From JBBTVO01 sp038063195 (lineage in GTDB: Bacteria; Patescibacteriota; Microgenomatia; Levybacterales; UBA12049), in NCBI GenBank assembly GCA_038063195.1, contig JBBTVO010000045.1, forward strand, positions 1 to 10,003: a stretch of 10,003 nt of DNA, written 5' to 3'. Made by a program: the position numbers and the translations under genes. The notes below the pieces were generated by a model that ran no database searches, was not told where the DNA came from, and saw only the letters and a list, made by a program, of their open reading frames with translations. Positions 7,196 through 10,003 of this stretch are shown piece by piece. The first letter of the stretch is position 1; every line of letters begins with the position of its first letter.

Positions 7196-7214
7196 TGATA
7201 TAGTTTGATATGTT
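7196..7214 (+). promoter_or_regulatory. Candidate extended -10 promoters for the 465-residue membrane protein
   Basis: TGATATAGT (7196-7204) is an extended -10 element, and a second, weaker candidate TGATATGTT follows (7206-7214). Neither has a good -35 at standard spacing. From the first, transcription would start near 7211 and give a leader of about 72 nt containing the hairpins at 7226-7279. A further weak option is TTGATT (7246-7251) with AACAAT (7269-7274), which would be near-leaderless. Confidence 0.4.
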
Positions 7215-7225
7215 ATTTTTAAATG

Positions 7226-7279
7226 AGAAATGAATAGCGATAAGCTTGATTATGCTATTTGTTTCTGAAACAATAGCAT
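7226..7279 (+). promoter_or_regulatory. Leader with two mutually exclusive hairpins
   Basis: Hairpin A pairs 7226-7243 with 7250-7266: 17 bp including two G-U pairs and one bulged G (7239), loop GCTTGA. Hairpin B pairs ATGCTATT (7252-7259) with AATAGCAT (7272-7279). Both use GCTATT at 7254-7259, so only one can form. Hairpin B ends 3 nt before the ATG at 7283, and no Shine-Dalgarno sequence is present. The layout resembles a translational switch, but no known riboswitch class is recognised. The pairing is seen directly; the function is inferred. Confidence 0.45.
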
Positions 7280-7282
7280 CAG

Positions 7283-8680
7283 ATGGACTTATTAGCGAAA
7301 GTATTAAGGTTCGCATCTGTTGTAGTTTTCACTTTAGTAGGCCTCTTGTTGCTTCTCTTCATTTATATAGGTTTAACAACAGAAGGTAAGGAGGTAGCGA
7401 CACTTGCTTTATTACCTGAGACAATTTTCTTGTTTGCTGCAGCCTACATTCTAAAAAAGAACAAAAGGCGATTCATACCATATGTAGGAGTTGGGTTTAT
7501 AATCCTGTATTTTGAAACTTTAATTCATAGATATTTCTTCGTTACGAATCAAACATTTGAATCTACAGATATATCAAATATTCCCTTCTTTCTAATCCCA
7601 GCGATAGCAGTAGGATTGGTATGGAAGTTTGAAAAAGAACCTCAGCCAAGAATCGATAATTCTGTTAACGCAAGCGTCCTTGCGAGTATTACGCAGACAC
7701 AACAGCCTTCTAAAGGTGGGATCAAGCAGGGATGGTCATTTTTCTTAAGATCTTTGGCGTTTGTTATTAAACATCCTCCACTGTTAATACCTCTTATAAT
7801 TTCTTGGGTAGTCTACGCGTCAATAGTTCTATACACGCACTACTACTGGTCATTTCCCGATAATTTCTTACTGGGTTTAGCTGAGTTTTTTGTATTTTTA
7901 CTTATAATTACCTATGTTGTTTGCCTCTTAAACATGGTGATGCTTGAGATAGTTAGACAAATAGACGAAGGGAGACCCCTATCATTCCCTCAAGCTTTTT
8001 CAAAAGTCTTTTCGACAAGCGCTATGAAGGTAATACCCTTAGCAGCCTTTTTCGCAATAATTTGGCTTATTATTCTAGTTTTGAGATGTTTAACGAGCAG
8101 GAGGGGTAGGAATAAATCTGAGCCATCTATGAAAGATGCTGCAATTACTCTTGCAGGAATTGGTAATAATCCCTTCAGCTGGTACCATCTTGGTTTATAT
8201 ATGATGGAAAAATTATTAAGGATGACAGTGTTCCTTGCTTTACCCGCAATTGTTTGGAGTGGACAAGGTTCAGTTTCTGCTTTTACAAAAGCCGTTTCAA
8301 TTATCAAGCAGCACCCGATAGAGTTCGTATCAGCTTATGGTTTGACAGGTGTAGCAGCTATAATTATGTCAATTCCCTTAATACCAGTCAGCATTTTAGT
8401 AGAATCCGATGCAGTTATTCCAGATCCTATTTGGATGCTCGTCATACTTTACGTAGGTGTAACATGGATTTTAGGAGTATACTTGGAACAAATGAACACT
8501 GCCATGCTTTATGCTTGGCATATGAATTGGGAAAACAATGGATCAGTGGGAGATCTGACTACAACCCCTAAGCCTAAGTTGTTAGGTGAACTTATAAGTG
8601 AGAAATCTCCATCAGTTGCTGCAGCTCCTAACGTTGCGCCTCAACAGGGAAATACACCACCAAGTAGCGAAACGGTGTGA
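7283..8680 (+). CDS. Multi-pass membrane protein of unknown function, 465 residues
   Basis: About nine or ten hydrophobic segments are visible, roughly at 7-30, 41-57, 65-82, 100-115, 168-186, 195-220, 249-269, 310-325, 350-373 and 383-401. A polar linker at 116-150 divides an N-terminal four-helix part from a larger domain that starts GWSFFLRSLAFVIKHPPLL. That opening, and the later AFTKAVSIIKQHPIEF, recall uncharacterised membrane families in which an amphipathic helix plus a KHP motif repeats (DUF6159-like). This is only an impression. The tail (about 418-465) is polar, rich in Pro and Ser, and probably cytoplasmic and disordered. No enzyme or transport motif is recognised. The ATG at 7283 starts just before the first transmembrane helix, with no Shine-Dalgarno sequence. 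The TGA stop (8678-8680) overlaps the 3' end of the convergent tRNA-Lys. The gene is real; the function is unknown. Confidence 0.85.
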   Translation: MDLLAKVLRFASVVVFTLVGLLLLLFIYIGLTTEGKEVATLALLPETIFLFAAAYILKKNKRRFIPYVGVGFIILYFETLIHRYFFVTNQTFESTDISNIPFFLIPAIAVGLVWKFEKEPQPRIDNSVNASVLASITQTQQPSKGGIKQGWSFFLRSLAFVIKHPPLLIPLIISWVVYASIVLYTHYYWSFPDNFLLGLAEFFVFLLIITYVVCLLNMVMLEIVRQIDEGRPLSFPQAFSKVFSTSAMKVIPLAAFFAIIWLIILVLRCLTSRRGRNKSEPSMKDAAITLAGIGNNPFSWYHLGLYMMEKLLRMTVFLALPAIVWSGQGSVSAFTKAVSIIKQHPIEFVSAYGLTGVAAIIMSIPLIPVSILVESDAVIPDPIWMLVILYVGVTWILGVYLEQMNTAMLYAWHMNWENNGSVGDLTTTPKPKLLGELISEKSPSVAAAPNVAPQQGNTPPSSETV

Positions 8681-8750
8681 GTCGCCCGGGACTCGAACCC
8701 GGAACCCAAAGCTTAAAAGGCTTTTGCTCTGCCAGTTGAGCTAGCGACCC
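8678..8750 (-). tRNA. tRNA-Lys (anticodon UUU)
   Basis: A complete 73-nt cloverleaf: acceptor GGGTCGC/GCGACTC (one G-U pair), D stem GCTC/GAGC, anticodon stem AAAGC/GCTTT with loop CTTTTAA (anticodon TTT), a 5-nt variable loop, and T stem CCGGG/CCCGG with loop TTCGAGT. The discriminator base is A. CCA is not encoded (CAC follows), so a CCA-adding enzyme is required. The last 3 nt overlap the stop codon of the convergent membrane-protein gene. No terminator is seen downstream. Confidence 0.97.
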
Positions 8751-8758
8751 GTACCATG

Positions 8759-8788
8759 ATTATACCAAGCTTGGGCACAATTTTACAA
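8759..8788 (-). promoter_or_regulatory. tRNA-Lys promoter
   Basis: The minus strand has TTGTAA (8788-8783), an 18-bp spacer and TATAAT (8764-8759) preceded by TGG, an extended -10 motif. Transcription should start at about 8752, just before the tRNA 5' end at 8750. Confidence 0.7.
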
Positions 8789-8825
8789 GGAAAATTATTT
8801 AAATGTAAAAATGCAATATAACTTG

Positions 8826-8844
8826 ACCCCGATGGGATCGGGGT
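8826..8844. repeat. Perfect palindrome ACCCCGAT-GGG-ATCGGGGT
   Basis: Two 8-bp arms with a 3-nt loop. No T-run follows on either strand, so it is not a standard intrinsic terminator. Its last base is the first base of the TTGACA box of the next promoter, which would suit an operator or a small dispersed palindromic repeat. A related stretch occurs at 9643-9670. Confidence 0.7.
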
Positions 8845-8870
8845 TGACAAGACAATACGAATTATATAAT
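8844..8870 (+). promoter_or_regulatory. Promoter of the MscS-related gene
   Basis: Perfect TTGACA (8844-8849) and perfect TATAAT (8865-8870), but the spacer is 15 bp, shorter than the usual 16-18. The short spacer could lower basal activity or call for an activator. The -35 abuts the palindrome at 8826-8844. Confidence 0.6.
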
Positions 8871-8890
8871 CTGAATTTAGACACTGTCCG

Positions 8891-8903
8891 GAAGGGGGTG
8901 ATA
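8891..8903 (+). promoter_or_regulatory. Strong Shine-Dalgarno of the MscS-related gene
   Basis: GAAGGGGGTGATA matches the complement of the 16S rRNA 3' end (AAGGAGGTGAT) at nearly every base, directly before the ATG at 8906. It fixes the start and suggests strong translation, in contrast with the leaderless genes nearby. Confidence 0.8.
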
Positions 8904-8905
8904 AA

Positions 8906-9565
8906 ATGACTGATATCGGTACGACATTAGTTGCCTCTATCAATGCGGGACTTGTTCTACTAGTTGCGTTTATTCCTAAGTTCGTTTTGGGACTTGTAAT
9001 ACTTCTCATCGGTATCATTATCGCTTCAATTCTTAAACAGGCTGTTCTTGAGTTATCAAAAGCCCTAAAAGTTGAGACATTTCTCAAAAAATACGGAGTT
9101 CCTGAAGCCAGGGATGAATTCTCATGGACAAGTATCTTAGCTGAAATAGTAAGGTGGTTTGTGATAATCCTTTTTCTTCTTCCCACTGCAGACGTTTGGG
9201 GACTTCCCAGAATTGATACGGTTCTGAATCAAGTCCTGCTTTATATACCAAACGTTTTTGTCGCGGTAGTAATTGCGATGATAGGATTTGTTTTCGCAAG
9301 AATTGCGCATGATGTGGTCTTAGCATCAGCAAAAGGACTTTCTCCTGATACGGCAAGAACTGTAGCTTCAATTACCAGATGGGCAATCGCTGTCTTTGTA
9401 ATTCTGGCAGTTCTTAATCAGCTTGGAGTTGCGGCAGACCTTGTAAAGATCCTGTTTACAGGATTTGTAGCAATGCTTGCAATTGCGGGAGGAATCGCAT
9501 TTGGACTTGGTGGACAAAGCAGCGCAAAAGACGTCATAGAAGACGTAAGGAAGAAACTTAGGTAA
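8906..9565 (+). CDS. MscS-related membrane protein with conserved TM-helix repeats
   Basis: The protein has 219 residues, with hydrophobic segments at about 15-45, 76-97, 108-135, 156-173 and 178-203. The unit YIPNVFVAVVIAMIGF (113-128), followed by IAHDVVLASAKGL, matches the conserved TM-helix motif of small mechanosensitive-channel relatives, and the N-terminal FIPKFVLGLVILLIG (22-36) is a second, diverged copy. The ending MLAIAGGIAFGLGGQSSAKDVIED (190-213) resembles the pore-lining helix of MscS with its Gly/Ala packing. The cytoplasmic beta domain of true MscS is missing, so the protein stops just after the pore-like helix; this is normal for the short subfamily. It probably acts in the cytoplasmic membrane in osmotic or mechanical response, by analogy only. 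It is transcribed alone from a TTGACA/TATAAT promoter with a strong Shine-Dalgarno sequence. Confidence 0.85.
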   Translation: MTDIGTTLVASINAGLVLLVAFIPKFVLGLVILLIGIIIASILKQAVLELSKALKVETFLKKYGVPEARDEFSWTSILAEIVRWFVIILFLLPTADVWGLPRIDTVLNQVLLYIPNVFVAVVIAMIGFVFARIAHDVVLASAKGLSPDTARTVASITRWAIAVFVILAVLNQLGVAADLVKILFTGFVAMLAIAGGIAFGLGGQSSAKDVIEDVRKKLR

Positions 9566-9568
9566 AGG

Positions 9569-9597
9569 TTGTCACGCCTTCAAAAGTCTTATATAAT
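9569..9597 (+). promoter_or_regulatory. Promoter for the GIY-YIG/tRNA-Glu unit
   Basis: TTGTCA (9569-9574), a 17-bp spacer and perfect TATAAT (9592-9597), beginning 3 nt after the stop codon of the preceding gene. Transcription should start near 9604, just before the structured element at 9609-9679. It is the best promoter upstream of tRNA-Glu. A weaker internal candidate (TTGCAA 9710-9715, TATTAT 9734-9739, 18-bp spacer) lies in the GIY-YIG gene. Confidence 0.7.
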
Positions 9598-9608
9598 AGG
9601 GCGGTACA

Positions 9609-9679
9609 CGCCGCCATCGTCCCCGACGAATTTCATTCGTGCGGGATCCCGATGACAACGATCATCGGGGCTAGCGGCG
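9609..9679 (+). ncRNA. 71-nt structured element, possible three-way junction or tRNA-Glu remnant
   Basis: An outer stem CGCCGC/GCGGCG (9609-9614 with 9674-9679) encloses two hairpins. The first is CCCGACGAAT (9622-9631) with ATTCGT, a bulged G, and CGGG (9635-9645): 10 bp, loop TTC. The second is CCCGATGA (9648-9655) with TCATCGGG (9662-9669), loop CAACGA. The element is tRNA-sized and starts with GCCGCCATCGTC (9610-9621), identical to the first 12 nt of tRNA-Glu at 9929. It follows a near-consensus promoter and ends 12 nt before the GIY-YIG start codon. It may be a 5' leader, a small RNA or a decayed tRNA. No named RNA family is recognised. Confidence 0.45.
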
Positions 9680-9940
9680 AAGTGAATTAGAATGTTTTCA
9701 GTGTATATCTTGCAAAGTCAAAAGAACGGCAAATATTATATTGGAAGCACTTCTGATATTGACAAGAGACTAATTGCTCATAATAAAGGTTATTCAGTCT
9801 ATACAAAAAGAAATGGACCCTTTAAATTAGTCTATAAAGAAGATTACCAAACTTTATCAGAAGCAAGAAGAAGAGAGTACTACTTAAAATCTTTAAAGAG
9901 TAGTAAGGCAATTGAGAAATTAATAATTGCCGCCATCGTC
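9610..9940 (+). repeat. 12-bp direct repeat of the tRNA-Glu 5' end around the GIY-YIG gene
   Basis: GCCGCCATCGTC occurs at 9610-9621 and 9929-9940 (span given covers both copies), 319 bp apart. Just before the left copy, GGCGGTAC (9600-9607) equals the tRNA 3' end plus one base (9996-10003). The left site therefore looks like the junction of two tandem tRNA-Glu genes, or the scar of an insertion at a tRNA. Confidence 0.7.
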
Positions 9941-9943
9941 TAG
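9692..9943 (+). CDS. Stand-alone GIY-YIG nuclease-domain protein
   Basis: This 83-residue protein consists of a single GIY-YIG domain, of the small YhbQ/UPF0213-like type. VYI (4-6) stands for GIY, YYIG is at 15-18, the catalytic Arg is R26 (DKRLIAHNKG), and the metal-binding Glu is probably E62 in EARRREYYLK. It is small like its relatives and probably a DNA-structure or nucleic-acid nuclease. Exact roles in this family are poorly known. The ATG at 9692 gives the standard N-terminus (MFSVYIL) with no good Shine-Dalgarno sequence. The last five codons, including the TAG stop, lie inside tRNA-Glu. Copies of the tRNA 5' end lie on both sides of the gene. UvrC at the other end of the window carries the same kind of domain, but the two are not otherwise connected. 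Confidence 0.9.
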   Translation: MFSVYILQSQKNGKYYIGSTSDIDKRLIAHNKGYSVYTKRNGPFKLVYKEDYQTLSEARRREYYLKSLKSSKAIEKLIIAAIV

Positions 9944-10002
9944 TGGCCTAGGACATCTGGTTTTCAGCCAGAGAATCAGGGGTTCGAATCCCCTTGGCGG
10001 TA
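9929..10002 (+). tRNA. tRNA-Glu (anticodon UUC)
   Basis: A complete cloverleaf: acceptor GCCGCCA/TGGCGGT (terminal G-U pair), D stem GTC/GAC, anticodon stem TCTGG/CCAGA with loop TTTTCAG (anticodon TTC), and T stem AGGGG/CCCCT with loop TTCGAAT. The discriminator is A at 10002. The window ends one base later, so an encoded CCA cannot be judged. The 5' 15 nt overlap the 3' end of the GIY-YIG gene. No well-placed promoter lies directly upstream, so it is probably processed from a longer transcript. Confidence 0.97.
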
Positions 10003-10003
10003 C

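Noticed and set aside
7990..8307. 105-codon minus-strand open frame opposite the 465-residue membrane protein.
   Set aside because: It has no start signals and is explained as the reverse frame of a hydrophobic gene.
8826..8844. Palindrome read as an intrinsic terminator for tRNA-Lys or a plus-strand gene.
   Set aside because: No T-run follows on either strand; on the minus strand it is upstream of the tRNA, and on the plus strand no gene reads into it.
8713..9186. 157-codon minus-strand open frame across tRNA-Lys and the MscS-related gene.
   Set aside because: It runs through a tRNA and opposite a well-supported gene, and no family is recognisable.
9904..9928. AT-rich TTGAGA...TAATAAT just before tRNA-Glu as a dedicated tRNA promoter.
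   Set aside because: TTGAGA (9912-9917) is too close to TAATAA (9921-9926), and transcription would start inside the tRNA.
9610..10002. A single tRNA-Glu gene interrupted by a GIY-YIG-encoding intron.
   Set aside because: The tRNA at 9929-10002 is complete by itself, so no splicing is needed; the upstream match covers only the 5' end and short scattered pieces.
1..10003. CRISPR array, IS element or integrase.
   Set aside because: No regularly spaced repeats, transposase or recombinase motifs were seen on either strand.

Overview
The window looks like chromosomal DNA of a small-genome bacterium, most likely a member of the Candidate Phyla Radiation (Patescibacteria, Microgenomates-like). This is an inference. 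It rests on the AT-rich sequence, tight packing with overlapping genes, tRNAs that abut or overlap coding genes, a mixture of leaderless and Shine-Dalgarno starts, and short proteins of types common in those genomes. UGA is used as a stop codon (transglutaminase and 465-residue membrane protein genes), so the UGA=Gly code of some CPR lineages does not apply.

Positions 1-7140 are read entirely from the minus strand. In transcription order (right to left) they hold a cold-shock protein gene with its own extended -10 promoter, Shine-Dalgarno sequence and terminator; a HAD/trehalose-phosphatase-like hydrolase; a 61-residue unknown protein; uvrA; a secreted, membrane-anchored transglutaminase-like protein; and the start of uvrC, which is cut by the window edge. 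uvrA and uvrC encode two parts of the nucleotide excision repair nuclease. The transglutaminase gene lies between them, and the uvrC start codon is inside its 3' end. Most of these genes have a recognisable sigma-70-type promoter of their own. Three promoters sit so close to the start codon that the mRNA is predicted to begin at or almost at the start codon.

Positions 7141-10003 are mainly plus-strand. A structured 200-bp intergenic region precedes a 465-residue multi-pass membrane protein of unknown function. Its stop codon overlaps the 3' end of a convergent tRNA-Lys(UUU). Next is a 219-residue MscS-related membrane protein of the conserved-TM-helix type, with a strong promoter and Shine-Dalgarno sequence. 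A near-consensus promoter then leads into a GC-rich 71-nt element that can fold as a three-way junction, followed by a small stand-alone GIY-YIG nuclease gene and tRNA-Glu(UUC). The GIY-YIG stop codon lies inside the tRNA, and the first 12 nt of tRNA-Glu are duplicated upstream of the GIY-YIG gene.

The most unusual parts are the tRNA-Glu/GIY-YIG locus (9569-10003), the leader with alternative hairpins before the 465-residue membrane protein (7226-7279), and the recurring leaderless promoters. Protein families were recognised from motifs by eye, and RNA folds were found by manual base-pairing. No database search or energy calculation was made.
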